Below, in pieces: positions 42,422 to 49,965 of a stretch of 64,000 bases of DNA. The first letter of the stretch is position 1. Each line of letters begins with the position of its first letter. The stretch is from Pontixanthobacter gangjinensis (lineage in GTDB: Bacteria; Pseudomonadota; Alphaproteobacteria; Sphingomonadales; Sphingomonadaceae), in the NCBI RefSeq assembly GCF_009827545.1, contig NZ_WTYS01000001.1, positions 1,017,772 through 1,081,771 of the forward strand, in the 5' to 3' direction. Position numbers and translations under genes: made by a program. The notes below the pieces were generated by a model that saw only the letters and a program-made list of their open reading frames with translations, was not told the DNA's origin and ran no database searches.

Positions 42422-42889
42422 TTAGCGTCTTGTGCGCGCCAGCTTGACCAATATCTGGTCCAGCGCCTGAAGAAACTGGGATCGGTCCGCCTTGCTGAAT
42501 GGCGGCGGGCCGCCGGTGATGCCGTCCGCTCCGGCGCGAAGGTCGGCCATGATTGCGCGAACGGCAACCGCGTTGCCGATGGAATCGGCGGTGAAGGGCT
42601 TGCCATTATTCGCCAGCACCGCCGCGCCCGCTTTCACGCAGCGTTCGGCCAGCAGAATATCGGCGGTGATGACCACAGATGACGCGTTCGCACGCTCCGC
42701 AATCCAATCATCTGCGGCGTCGAAACTGTCATTCACCACGACGCGGCTGAACAGCGGGTTGTCGGGAATGCGAAACGGGGAATTGCTGACGATTGTAACC
42801 GGGGCCTTGTGCCGCAGGGCGACCTTGTAGATCTCGTCCTTTACCGGACAGGCATCGGCATCGACGAGGATGTTCAGTGCGGTGCTCAA
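42422..42889 (-). CDS. YaiI/YqxD family (DUF188, UPF0178) protein
   Basis: A 155-residue PIN-like protein of UPF0178. The conserved opening ILVDADACPVKDEIYKVAL and the mid motif VVITADILLAERCVKAG contain Asp residues arranged as in metal-dependent nucleases, but no activity is established. The C-terminus (GPPPFSKADRSQFLQALDQI) also matches the family. It is 10 bp downstream of the lipocalin gene and belongs to the leftward run PhnA-like, lipocalin, YaiI. Confidence 0.92.
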   Translation of the reverse strand: MSTALNILVDADACPVKDEIYKVALRHKAPVTIVSNSPFRIPDNPLFSRVVVNDSFDAADDWIAERANASSVVITADILLAERCVKAGAAVLANNGKPFTADSIGNAVAVRAIMADLRAGADGITGGPPPFSKADRSQFLQALDQILVKLARTRR

Positions 42890-42899
42890 AGCCGGGGCC

Positions 42900-43445
42900 T
42901 CAGTGCTGTGTCATGCGGATGAGCGACCAATCATAGCCGAGCCCGGTCACGCGGCGCTTCAGCAATGTCCGGGTATCGGCGTCCGGCTTTGCCTCGCGCG
43001 TCAGCATCCACAGATAGCGTCCGCTGGGTTCACCAACGATCGACCATTCATAATTTGCCCCGTGATCGAGCACCCAGTAATCGCCGTAAAACGGGCCGAA
43101 GAAGGATACTTTCAGCTTCGCGCCATCGCTGCCATCGACGATTTTGGCGCGGCCGGTCGATTGTTTTGCTTCGCCATCTATGCTGCCTTGCCGGCAGGAA
43201 TTGATGACTTTGATCTTGCCGTCATCGCGCAAGGAATAGTCGGCCGTGACCGCCTCGCAGCCTTTCTGGAACGGCGCTTCGTAGCGGCCATATTCATACC
43301 AGCGGCCCAGATACCGATCGATCGCGACCGCCTTCGCCGGCTCGGGCACAGCCACATTGCCAACCGGGCCGGGGGAACCGACGCAGGCAGCCAACCCGAG
43401 TGAGGCAGCGGCAAGCGCGAGAATTGTTGCGAGTTTCCTGGACAT
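42900..43445 (-). CDS. outer-membrane lipocalin (Blc-like)
   Basis: A 181-residue lipoprotein lipocalin. The signal peptide ends in the lipobox LGLAAC (Cys near residue 21). The lipocalin motif 1 is RYLGRWYEYGRYEAPFQKGC, and the barrel ends with YLWMLTREAKPD and the C-terminal helix. Bacterial Blc proteins bind fatty acids or lysophospholipids in the outer membrane and act in membrane repair under stress. The ATG overlaps the stop of the PhnA-like gene by 1 bp (TGATG), so translation is coupled. Confidence 0.92.
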   Translation of the reverse strand: MSRKLATILALAAASLGLAACVGSPGPVGNVAVPEPAKAVAIDRYLGRWYEYGRYEAPFQKGCEAVTADYSLRDDGKIKVINSCRQGSIDGEAKQSTGRAKIVDGSDGAKLKVSFFGPFYGDYWVLDHGANYEWSIVGEPSGRYLWMLTREAKPDADTRTLLKRRVTGLGYDWSLIRMTQH

Positions 43446-43774
43446 CAGCGTTTCTTCACAAATTCAGCGCGGAGAACCAGCCCCTTAATCCCGGGATAGC
43501 GGCAGTCGATTTCCTGCGCGTCACCGGTCAGGCGGATCGATTTGATCAGCGTGCCCTGTTTCAGCGTCTGGCCCGCGCCTTTGACAGTCAAATCCTTGAT
43601 CAGCGTCACCTGGTCGCCATCGGCCAAAATGTTGCCGACTGCGTCGCGGACTTCGACCTCATCCCCGTCAGCACCCTCGGCAGCGTCCTTTGCGGCCAAT
43701 TCGGATGCTGGCATCCATTCGCCGCTGGCTTCGTCATAGACATAGTCATCGTTGGCGTTGTCGGTATTTTCCAT
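43445..43774 (-). CDS. PhnA/YjdM-family protein without the zinc ribbon
   Basis: A 109-residue protein whose C-terminal 70 residues match PhnA/YjdM (VEVRDAVGNILADGDQVTLI, DLTVKGAGQTLKQGTLIK, GLVLRAEFVKK). In the E. coli form a zinc ribbon with four Cys precedes this; here the N-terminus is an acidic tail (MENTDNANDDYVYDEASGEW) with no cysteine. PhnA was linked to phosphonates by name only; the role is unsure. It starts the leftward PhnA-lipocalin-YaiI operon and overlaps the lipocalin ATG by 1 bp. Confidence 0.85.
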   Translation of the reverse strand: MENTDNANDDYVYDEASGEWMPASELAAKDAAEGADGDEVEVRDAVGNILADGDQVTLIKDLTVKGAGQTLKQGTLIKSIRLTGDAQEIDCRYPGIKGLVLRAEFVKKR

Positions 43775-43909
43775 GCGGCTGCTTTGGTCAAAGCATGGCC
43801 GTTTGTCGAGGATGAAGGCTGTGGCGGCGGTAATCCAATGTCAGTTCAAGCCGCTTGGATATTGCCGAAAATAGCGTAACTATGTGCGAAACGAGACAGA
43901 GAGGCAGTC

Positions 43910-44371
43910 ATGCGCAACTTCACAATTCTGGCCCTTGCGGCGATGTCTTTCCCGCTGGCGGCTTGCAACGGCGCTGACCCGGCAAATGTTACTGCGGACG
44001 AGGCGGAAGTTTTTGATGGCATCGCGGCGGACGAGACTTTGTATTTTGGCGGGACAGAGCCATTTTGGGGTGGGGAGGTTGCCGGCACCCGGCTGACCTA
44101 CACCACGCCGGAGGATCCCGAAGGACAGACTATCACCGTGAAGCGCTTCGCCGGATTAGGCGGGATGAGTTTTAGTGGCGAAATGGACGTGGCAGGGAAT
44201 GTGGCGGGCAATGTGGCGGCTTTCGACATGGCGGTGACGCCGGGCGATTGCAGCGACGGGATGTCGGACCGGACCTATCCCTTCAGTATAACGCTGCAAT
44301 TGGGCGATGAGCTGCGCACTGGCTGCGGCCACACCGATGCGCAGCCGTTTGCGGGCGACCCCAACCCCTGA
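43910..44371 (+). CDS. COG3650-like lipoprotein
   Basis: A 153-residue probable lipoprotein: signal peptide with lipobox PLAAC (Cys19), then a beta-rich domain with LYFGGTEPFWGGEV near residue 45 and CSDGMSDRTYPFSITLQLGD plus a late GCGH, the conserved pattern of the COG3650 family in proteobacteria. The two cysteines (CSDG and TGCG) may form a disulfide. Function unknown. It is monocistronic and followed after 266 bp by the cold-shock gene. Confidence 0.78.
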   Translation: MRNFTILALAAMSFPLAACNGADPANVTADEAEVFDGIAADETLYFGGTEPFWGGEVAGTRLTYTTPEDPEGQTITVKRFAGLGGMSFSGEMDVAGNVAGNVAAFDMAVTPGDCSDGMSDRTYPFSITLQLGDELRTGCGHTDAQPFAGDPNP

Positions 44372-44511
44372 TGCCAATCCATAGCGCAATTCCCGCATCG
44401 GGACGGCGCGCTATACGCAGAGTCACTCAGCATTAGGTGAATCGCGCATCCCGTGCTACACAGGCTCAGCTGACGTCGAAATTTGCGACGGACTTCGGTA
44501 CTGTGACTACG

Positions 44512-44535
44512 GAAACACCCCGAAACGGGTGTTTC
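44512..44535 (+). promoter_or_regulatory. stable hairpin in the cold-shock gene leader region
   Basis: GAAACACCC (44512-44520), loop CGAAAC, GGGTGTTTC (44527-44535): a perfect 9-bp stem. It lies between the COG3650 gene and the cold-shock start, about 100 bp before the ATG. It could end the upstream transcript or form part of a structured cold-shock leader; no run of T follows, which favours the latter. Confidence 0.4.
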
Positions 44536-44637
44536 TCCTTATGGCGACGACTTCCTTTCAATTCACGATCTGATGCATACCCCGCACGCGGCAAATCCGT
44601 CGCGACGGGTCACTACGTTCTCGAAAGGAACGCTATA

Positions 44638-44844
44638 ATGACTACCGGAACAGTAAAATTCTTCAACGCCGACAAAGGCTATGGTTTCATCCAGCCTGAA
44701 GACGGCGGCGACGACGCATTCGTTCACATCACAGCTGTCCATGCCGCTGGCATGCAGACGCTTGATAAAGAACAGCGCGTTAATTTCGAACTGGAAACAG
44801 GTCGTAATGGCAAGACATCGGCAGTGAACCTCACCGCCGCATAA
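44638..44844 (+). CDS. cold-shock domain protein (CspA family)
   Basis: A 68-residue single CSD protein that binds single-stranded RNA/DNA as an RNA chaperone. RNP1 is KGYGFIQ and RNP2 is DAFVHI, both complete; TGTVKFFNADKGYGFI opens the barrel. The ATG at 44638 follows GAAAGGA; the longer open frame from 44437 is leader sequence. It has a leader region of up to 266 bp with a stable hairpin, as is common for cold-inducible csp genes, and ends in a strong intrinsic terminator 13 bp after the stop. Confidence 0.96.
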   Translation: MTTGTVKFFNADKGYGFIQPEDGGDDAFVHITAVHAAGMQTLDKEQRVNFELETGRNGKTSAVNLTAA

Positions 44845-44857
44845 CCTGCAACTTCAT

Positions 44858-44906
44858 CCCGGATGTGGCCGCCACCGAGGCACCGCATCCGGGTTTGTCG
44901 TTTTTT
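44858..44906 (+). terminator. rho-independent terminator of the cold-shock gene
   Basis: CCCGGATGTGG (44858-44868) pairs with CCGCATCCGGG (44883-44893) in an 11-bp stem with one G-T pair, followed by TTTGTCGTTTTTT at 44894-44906. This is a textbook intrinsic terminator. Confidence 0.85.
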
Positions 44907-44922
44907 CAGCAGGAGAATAGTT

Positions 44923-45174
44923 TTGAGCCAGAATTTCGAATTCTACAATACACGCGCGAAAGAAGCTGCCGCCGAAGCAAAGGCTGCGAAGCTCGATAAT
45001 GTCCGCGAACGCGCATTGCGCAGCGAGACAGCATGGCGTGAAATGGCTGACCGCGCCAAACAAATGGAAGAAGATCGCGAAGTTGCGCGGATCGACCGTG
45101 AACAGCGACAGGCAGAAGCTGCCGAATTGGAAGCTGCAAAGGTTCTCGCCGCTCCCGAAGCACTCGCCAGCTAA
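44923..45174 (+). CDS. DUF6481 family small coiled-coil protein
   Basis: An 83-residue, highly charged helical protein: NFEFYNTRAKEAAAEAKAAK followed by RALRSETAWREMADRAKQME and an Ala/Glu-rich tail, a probable coiled coil. The pattern matches DUF6481, small proteins found in Sphingomonadales next to cold-shock genes. The start is TTG at 44923, 5-6 bases behind an AGGAGA site; no ATG fits. It stands directly after the csp terminator, so read-through or its own promoter would drive it. Function unknown. Confidence 0.72.
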   Translation: MSQNFEFYNTRAKEAAAEAKAAKLDNVRERALRSETAWREMADRAKQMEEDREVARIDREQRQAEAAELEAAKVLAAPEALAS

Positions 45175-45574
45175 CCGGCCTTACCGGGTTTTCTAACGCC
45201 GGCGTCCAGCTGACACCGCTTACAATTTAATCGAACATTCCGGTCGGAGGTTACGCCCCCGCCAGCATTCCCGCACGTCCCCAGACGGGCGAGACCGGCG
45301 CTGGCAGGATATGTCGCACGACCGAACGATCCTCCTCCACCTCCCCCTTACGCAGACACACACACTCGCACACACAGGCACACACGCAGTCCTTCCCAAA
45401 ACATCTGCATCTTTTCGGATTGGCCTGCGTATCTCCTGTGTCGTTACCAGCGCGAGGGACCACGCAGATGATTTTCGTATTTCTTGGAACAAGCTGGCTG
45501 GCGGCGCATTAATTACCCGAACCCACAGCGGATGCTGCGGGATAACATTCATCCAACTACAGGATTTTTGATAC
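45175..45574. other. 400-bp intergenic region with an imperfect CA-dinucleotide tract
   Basis: No gene is supported here. At 45354-45387 the plus strand carries runs of CA repeats broken by CTCG, GG and CG (ACACACACAC, CACACACA, CACACAC). The few open frames over it have Cys/Val-rich translations with no signal of selection. Near 45486 there is GGAAC-N16-CATT, a poor EcfG-like match before the fasciclin gene. The region otherwise looks like spacer plus the fasciclin promoter. Confidence 0.5.
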
Positions 45575-46138
45575 ATGAAGTTTTATGCAATCCCAGCGCT
45601 CGTCTCGGCCCTCGCACTCGCAGCGTGCGGCACACCAGCCGAAGACAACACAACCGCTGACGAAACCGCAGTAAGCGACACCGCAGAAGCCAGCACCACA
45701 ATCGTGGACGTGGCCGCCGGTAACCCTGATTTCTCGACACTCGTCAGCGCGGTAACAACCGCCGAACTGGGCGAAACATTGTCGGGCGAAGGACCGTTCA
45801 CCGTGTTCGCACCAACCAATGATGCGTTTTCGAAAGTACCAGCCGAAACAATGACCGCACTGATGGGCGAAGATATGCGCGACGATCTGGTCGGCATTCT
45901 GACATACCACGTGGTAGCGGGCAAAGTGGACGCTGCAACGCTGACCACAGCAATCACCGATGGCGGCGGCACCTATGAAATCGGCACCGTCAACGGCGGC
46001 AAGCTGACTGCCAGCATCGAAGGCGATGCGGTAATCCTGACCGATGCAGCCGGCGGCAAGTCCACCGTTACTGCAACCGACGTGGAAGCATCGAACGGCT
46101 TGATCCACGTAATCGATACGGTTCTGATGCCGAAATAA
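45575..46138 (+). CDS. fasciclin (FAS1) domain lipoprotein
   Basis: A 187-residue exported protein: signal peptide with lipobox ALAAC (Cys near residue 15), a low-complexity acidic Thr/Ala/Glu linker, and one FAS1 domain with NPDFSTLVSAVTTAELGETL, the H1 motif FTVFAPTNDAFSKVP, YHVVAGKVDAATL and the terminal NGLIHVIDTVLMP. FAS1 domains mediate cell-surface adhesion; in bacteria the roles are mostly unknown. It is monocistronic, with a strong terminator 32 bp after the stop. Confidence 0.93.
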   Translation: MKFYAIPALVSALALAACGTPAEDNTTADETAVSDTAEASTTIVDVAAGNPDFSTLVSAVTTAELGETLSGEGPFTVFAPTNDAFSKVPAETMTALMGEDMRDDLVGILTYHVVAGKVDAATLTTAITDGGGTYEIGTVNGGKLTASIEGDAVILTDAAGGKSTVTATDVEASNGLIHVIDTVLMPK

Positions 46139-46170
46139 GCCCCACGGGTTTATCAATACGAATTAAAGAA

Positions 46171-46199
46171 GGGCGGTTCCTGCGGGAGCCGCCCTTTTT
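46171..46199 (+). terminator. rho-independent terminator of the fasciclin gene
   Basis: GGGCGGTTCC pairs with GGAGCCGCCC (one T-G pair) around a four-base loop, followed by five T at 46195-46199. A strong intrinsic terminator. Confidence 0.88.
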
Positions 46200-46257
46200 G
46201 CGTGCGGTGCGTACCGCGAATGGATGGGCAGGCCAGCGCGAAGCGTTCTGGCGCTGT

Positions 46258-46611
46258 TCAACGCGTGCCTTGCGTAACGCCCGCTTTCTCCAACTCCGGC
46301 CCAAGCCGCCGCGTCAGCCACAGCCACCACATTTTGAAATCAGCGGCGAGGCTCCACAACGGATAGGTAAAGGTGGCCGGACGGTTCTTCTCGACCGTGA
46401 AATGCGCCAGCCACGCGAAGAAATATCCCGCCAGCGGCATCCCTGCCAGCCACCACCAATTGCCAGTGGTGATGCCTGCCCAGACCGCAAAGCCAGCGAT
46501 CAGGACAACCAGCGAAGTCCCGACATAATGCAAAGCCCGCGTCCTAGGCTTGGAATGCTCGCGCAAATAGAACGGCCAGAAGGTGGAGAAAGATGTGTGG
46601 ATCTGGGGCAT
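46258..46611 (-). CDS. DUF962/Mpo1-like membrane protein
   Basis: A 117-residue protein with the DUF962 signature FWPFYLREHSKPRTRALHYV, then two hydrophobic helices (GTSLVVLIAGFAVWAG and WWLAGMPLAGYFFAWLAHF) and the late HFTVEKNRPATFTYPLWSL. In yeast the relative Mpo1 is an Fe(II)-dependent dioxygenase of 2-hydroxy fatty acids; the His in ALHYVG and in AWLAHF are the likely metal ligands. Bacterial function is not established. It is convergent with the fasciclin gene. Confidence 0.88.
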   Translation of the reverse strand: MPQIHTSFSTFWPFYLREHSKPRTRALHYVGTSLVVLIAGFAVWAGITTGNWWWLAGMPLAGYFFAWLAHFTVEKNRPATFTYPLWSLAADFKMWWLWLTRRLGPELEKAGVTQGTR

Positions 46612-46712
46612 GGATTGAGAATGGCAGAACCATCAATTACGAGCAATACAAGCGTTCATAGTCCCCCAGAATTAGTTACCCTCAGTCAATATAGTTGCGC
46701 ATTTTCCTACAC

Positions 46713-46729
46713 CTAACCAAATAGGTTAG
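46713..46729. promoter_or_regulatory. inverted repeat just ahead of the HTH-protein start
   Basis: CTAACC (46713-46718), spacer AAATA, GGTTAG (46724-46729), 10 bp before the ATG of the HTH protein. A related GGTTA/TAACC inverted repeat lies behind the same gene (47491-47513). It may be an operator, possibly for the protein itself. Confidence 0.35.
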
Positions 46730-46739
46730 CACTCGGTCC

Positions 46740-47438
46740 ATGACCGATCCTATATCCAAAACTCACCAATCGCTCTCGCTGGTCGAGAGGGGTTCCGCCT
46801 CCACTTCCGTGACGGTGGGGGCGCATTGCCCTGCGCCGGTCCCCGAACATAACCACCCGAACACGGCACCTCACATCCCCAAATACGAACGGCATTGGGA
46901 TGCGGCGCGGATGGTGACTTTTCTTGAGGCGTTGGGCGCGACGCAATCGGTTGCGGGTGCGGCGCGGGCGGCGGGGATGAGCAGGCAATCAGCCTATCGC
47001 CTGCGCCAGCGGCTGCGTGATACCCATTTCGATCTGGCGTGGGAGGTCGCCTTCCACCACGGCTTTGACCAATTGGCGCAGGCCGCGCTCGACCGCGCCA
47101 TCAATGGTGTCGAGGTGCCGCATTATCATGGCGGCGAGCTGGTCGGCACATCGCGCCGTTATAATGAGCGGCTGACAATGGCGATGCTGGCCAACCGCAG
47201 CCGCGCCGCGCCCGACCGTTTCGGCGGTATGATGAATGAATGGGCTGGCGATTGGGACGGCTTGCTGGAACGTGTCGAGGCCGATGGACCGGATGGCAAT
47301 GCGGGTGCTGGCAATGAAGGGGCTGGCAATGAGGGGGCTGGCAATGAGGAGGCTGGCGATGCGTCCATTGGCGACATCGAAGATGACACCGCCAGTGAGA
47401 CAAGCGCGCCCGATTTAACCACCCGGGCAAATGTGTAA
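46740..47438 (+). CDS. hypothetical protein with helix-turn-helix segment and Gly/Ala/Asn/Glu repeat tail
   Basis: No family name can be given. Of 232 residues, about 65-95 form a helix-turn-helix (QSVAGAARAAGMSRQSAYRL) of the kind found in transposase- or terminase-like and DNA-binding proteins. Two helices rich in aromatic and charged residues follow (WEVAFHHGFDQLAQAALDRA, RRYNERLTMAMLANRSRAAP). The tail is acidic and carries a repeat of five residues (AGNEG) encoded by 15-bp tandem units at 47292-47361. No clear ribosome site precedes the ATG at 46740. Relatives are probably lineage-specific. Confidence 0.6.
   Translation: MTDPISKTHQSLSLVERGSASTSVTVGAHCPAPVPEHNHPNTAPHIPKYERHWDAARMVTFLEALGATQSVAGAARAAGMSRQSAYRLRQRLRDTHFDLAWEVAFHHGFDQLAQAALDRAINGVEVPHYHGGELVGTSRRYNERLTMAMLANRSRAAPDRFGGMMNEWAGDWDGLLERVEADGPDGNAGAGNEGAGNEGAGNEEAGDASIGDIEDDTASETSAPDLTTRANV
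47292..47361. repeat. 15-bp in-frame tandem repeat in the HTH-protein gene
   Basis: Units of 15 bp (GCTGGCAATGAAGGG and close variants) at 47307-47321, 47322-47336 and 47337-47351, with a degenerate unit before and a partial unit after. They encode AGNEG-type repeats, so copy-number change would keep the frame. Confidence 0.75.
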
Positions 47439-47531
47439 CCCGTTCTCCAACACGCAAATGCTGCAAAACCAGCCACTTGACCGGGGTGTGTTAGGTTACA
47501 GGTGTAACCCTAAACCCTACATCGCTGTGGC

Positions 47532-47551
47532 GGGGCGGGGGCGGGGCGGGG
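47532..47551 (+). other. four-tract G-quadruplex motif
   Basis: Four G runs of 4, 5, 4 and 4 separated by single C bases, between the HTH gene and the S41 peptidase. It fits the strictest intramolecular G-quadruplex pattern. It lies about 35 bp past the S41 stop codon on the opposite strand, so the S41 message would carry the C-rich complement there and any RNA quadruplex would be in the HTH-gene transcript. Confidence 0.55.
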
Positions 47552-47584
47552 CCGTGGCGGTGGAGGGGCGCAGGCCAAGCTGCC

Positions 47585-49066
47585 TTAAAACAGTCCGGGC
47601 ACTTCGCGCTGTGCCGCTGTCGGATTGTCGGGCTGGAGCAGGCGGCGTTCGGGCGCGCCGCGCTGTGTCCCCTGCACGCCGGGTGTGCCGGTAATCGCAG
47701 TGCAGGTCGCGGCGCCATTACGCAGGAACGACAGCGCCTGTGCAATCGACGCCTCATTGGCATCGCCCAGTGGTTGGGTAATGTCATCAGCGGCGAGGCA
47801 GGTATTGGGCACAACCGAGGCGAGACCGGTGAAATATTCGCCCTGGCCATTGGCGTTTTCGGTCTTGAACGTGACCGCGCGCATCCGGTCATCGCATTCG
47901 GCCTTGTCAAAGCCGAACTGGCCGACCGGCTTGCCGAATGTGTTGGTCCCGACCAGCGCCATATTGGTCCCGAAATACGGGATGAAGGCGTTGGTCACCA
48001 GCTCGCTGGCAGAGGCGGTGCCGCCGCGCCCGATAAAGGCGATTTTGGTCGGTGCGATGGATTCGGGCTGGCTGCCGAACAGGTCGGTCGAATTCTCGCT
48101 CGCCTTGCTGGGGCGCAAAGTGGTGCGGCTGAACACCTGGCCCACGCGGTCACGGCCCATCAGATCGCCCATCAGCTCCGCAATACGGACGAGGCCGCCG
48201 CCATTATAGCGGAAGTCGATGATGACTTCGGTCACGCCCTGAGCGCGGAAATCGGCAAAACCGGCGCGCAAATCGGGCTCGGCAGAATCGATGAAAGTGC
48301 GCAGATTGATATAGCCGACGCGCTTGGTGCCATCCTGAATGATCTTCGCGCCATAGCGGTTGGAAACGGGATCGAGCGAATAGTCGGCCTTGACGACTGT
48401 GGTTTGCCGTTCGACATTGTCGGTGCCGCGAATGCGGAAGGTGCGCGAAACGCCGGCGTCCGACGGGCCAAGCCGGTTGATCACCCCTTGCGGACCTTCA
48501 TTGGCCATGATCGTCGCGATTGATTCCAATGTGCCGGCGCTGGTGCCGATAGACAGGAGCTCTACGCCGCGGTCAAAACCGCCATCAAAACCGGGCGCGG
48601 TTTCAAAAGCCTCGATCACGAAAACGCGGTTGGCGGCATTGTCATACCCAAGCCGGATGCCAAAACCCGCGCTGGAGCCGGAATTGAAGAATGCGTTCTC
48701 CTCCTCGATGGAGGTGATGTAGGTAAAACCGCGATCCTTGGACTGCGCACGCGCCGGCGCGACCAGGGCATCTATATAGGACTGCACGGTGGCGTGGCTG
48801 GATTTGCTGACAGTCGTGTCGAGCAGATCGGGGAACAGATACCATTCGTTGAGCACGGCGAGGGCAAAATCCTGCCGCGCAGATACCGAACAGGCCGAGG
48901 TGGTGGGGGTCGGGGTAGGGGTTGGCGTAGGGCCACCCGCAATCGGGCCGCCTCCGCCATTGCCTCCACCGCCGCAAGCGACCAGGGAAAATGCCAGCGT
49001 GGCACTCAAGACATTGCGCCCTATAGTGCGACCAAATTTGCGACCCGACGTAACATTGCGACCCAT
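47585..49066 (-). CDS. S41 family (C-terminal processing-type) peptidase, lipoprotein
   Basis: A 493-residue exported serine peptidase. After a signal with lipobox SLVAC and a Gly-rich plus PT-repeat linker (GGPTPTPTPTPT), a PDZ-like region (RGVELLSIGTSAGTLESI) leads into the S41 domain: YINLRTFIDSAEPDL, VIIDFRYNGGGLV, and the Ser in GGTASASELVTNAF with Lys in TFGKPVGQFG. Such enzymes process C-termini or degrade extracellular peptides. I place the start at ATG 49066 because the signal peptide begins shortly after; an in-frame upstream ATG at 49168 has no signal ahead. It is divergent from the PEBP gene. Confidence 0.9.
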   Translation of the reverse strand: MGRNVTSGRKFGRTIGRNVLSATLAFSLVACGGGGNGGGGPIAGGPTPTPTPTPTTSACSVSARQDFALAVLNEWYLFPDLLDTTVSKSSHATVQSYIDALVAPARAQSKDRGFTYITSIEEENAFFNSGSSAGFGIRLGYDNAANRVFVIEAFETAPGFDGGFDRGVELLSIGTSAGTLESIATIMANEGPQGVINRLGPSDAGVSRTFRIRGTDNVERQTTVVKADYSLDPVSNRYGAKIIQDGTKRVGYINLRTFIDSAEPDLRAGFADFRAQGVTEVIIDFRYNGGGLVRIAELMGDLMGRDRVGQVFSRTTLRPSKASENSTDLFGSQPESIAPTKIAFIGRGGTASASELVTNAFIPYFGTNMALVGTNTFGKPVGQFGFDKAECDDRMRAVTFKTENANGQGEYFTGLASVVPNTCLAADDITQPLGDANEASIAQALSFLRNGAATCTAITGTPGVQGTQRGAPERRLLQPDNPTAAQREVPGLF

Positions 49067-49318
49067 AATAATCCCGTTCGATTGCGACCCTGCCCGTTGG
49101 CGGACACCCAATTTATACAAAGGTGATGCCGCCTGAACAAAGGCTGGGCAAGCGCACATGAGACACAATTTTGCATTTTCATCCGTAAATCTGGGTCTTT
49201 AAGCGTAAATTTCCATCACATCGGTGGAAAACCCGCATTTAAGGCCCCATTTTCCTGCGCGAAGCCTCGCCCCTGCGAAATCTCGGGCCTAGAACCGAAA
49301 ACAAGGAGAAGATTGGAT

Positions 49319-49921
49319 ATGTCTGCAGAAGTTCCCGCTTGGCTCGGCGCTGCTTTGGCCAAACCTCATGCGGGTCATGCCAAGCTGACGGTTGCCAGGA
49401 TCGCTGATGAACGTTCGTTCGGTCGGGGCGGTTTCACCCTATCCAGTCCTGCCTTTAAAAACGGCGAGGCGCTTGATCCGTGCTTCACCGCCGATGAAGA
49501 AGACGCTGTCGCACCGCCGCTGGAATGGAGCGCGCCGCCTCCCGGATCGCAAGAAATTGTGATTTTGGTCGAGGATGCCGACACCAATGGCGATAAGCTG
49601 ACTTGCCACTGGTCGGTTTGGGGGTTGCCCGGCCAGAAGGGGATGCTGCTCGAAGGCGAAACTCCGCCGCGGGTTGGCAAGAATTCCAAACGCAATTCGG
49701 AATGGCTGCTACCTGAACCGCCGCAGGACGATGAGCCGCACCAATATGTTTTTCAGATCTTCGCGCTCGACCTTCCTTTGACTTTGATGCCAGGTGCTAC
49801 CAGCGCCGATCTGATTAAGTCGATAGAGGGCCATGTCGTCGCCGCTGCCGTGCTCACAGGTACATATAAGCGCGAAGAAGGTGACGACGAAACATGGGAC
49901 GAGGATGAAGACGTAGAATAA
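49319..49921 (+). CDS. YbhB/YbcL (PEBP, Raf kinase inhibitor-like) family protein
   Basis: A 200-residue cytoplasmic phosphatidylethanolamine-binding-protein fold. The anion-binding pocket motif is seen as GEALDPCFTADEEDAVAPPL with EWSAPPPGSQEIVILVEDAD, and the late HQYVFQIFALDLPL is typical. A very acidic tail (EEGDDETWDEDEDVE) extends the usual length. Function in bacteria is unknown. ATG 49319 has AAGGAGA upstream with good spacing; the TTG at 49313 is less likely. The SWIB gene follows 44 bp later and is probably co-transcribed. Confidence 0.9.
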   Translation: MSAEVPAWLGAALAKPHAGHAKLTVARIADERSFGRGGFTLSSPAFKNGEALDPCFTADEEDAVAPPLEWSAPPPGSQEIVILVEDADTNGDKLTCHWSVWGLPGQKGMLLEGETPPRVGKNSKRNSEWLLPEPPQDDEPHQYVFQIFALDLPLTLMPGATSADLIKSIEGHVVAAAVLTGTYKREEGDDETWDEDEDVE

Positions 49922-49965
49922 TTACGCTTTTTAACACCAACGCCAATCCACGAAAGGAACTACAC

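Noticed and set aside
45486-45510. GGAAC-N16-CATT before the fasciclin gene as an EcfG promoter
   Set aside because: The -10 differs in its second base, which is usually invariant, so the match is too weak to list as a feature.
45220-45576. Minus-strand open frame across the CA-rich tract
   Set aside because: Its Cys/Val-rich translation simply reflects the dinucleotide tract; no start signal or family match.
46198-46716. Plus-strand open frame opposite the DUF962 gene
   Set aside because: Antisense shadow of a conserved membrane protein; Arg/Pro-rich and without motifs.
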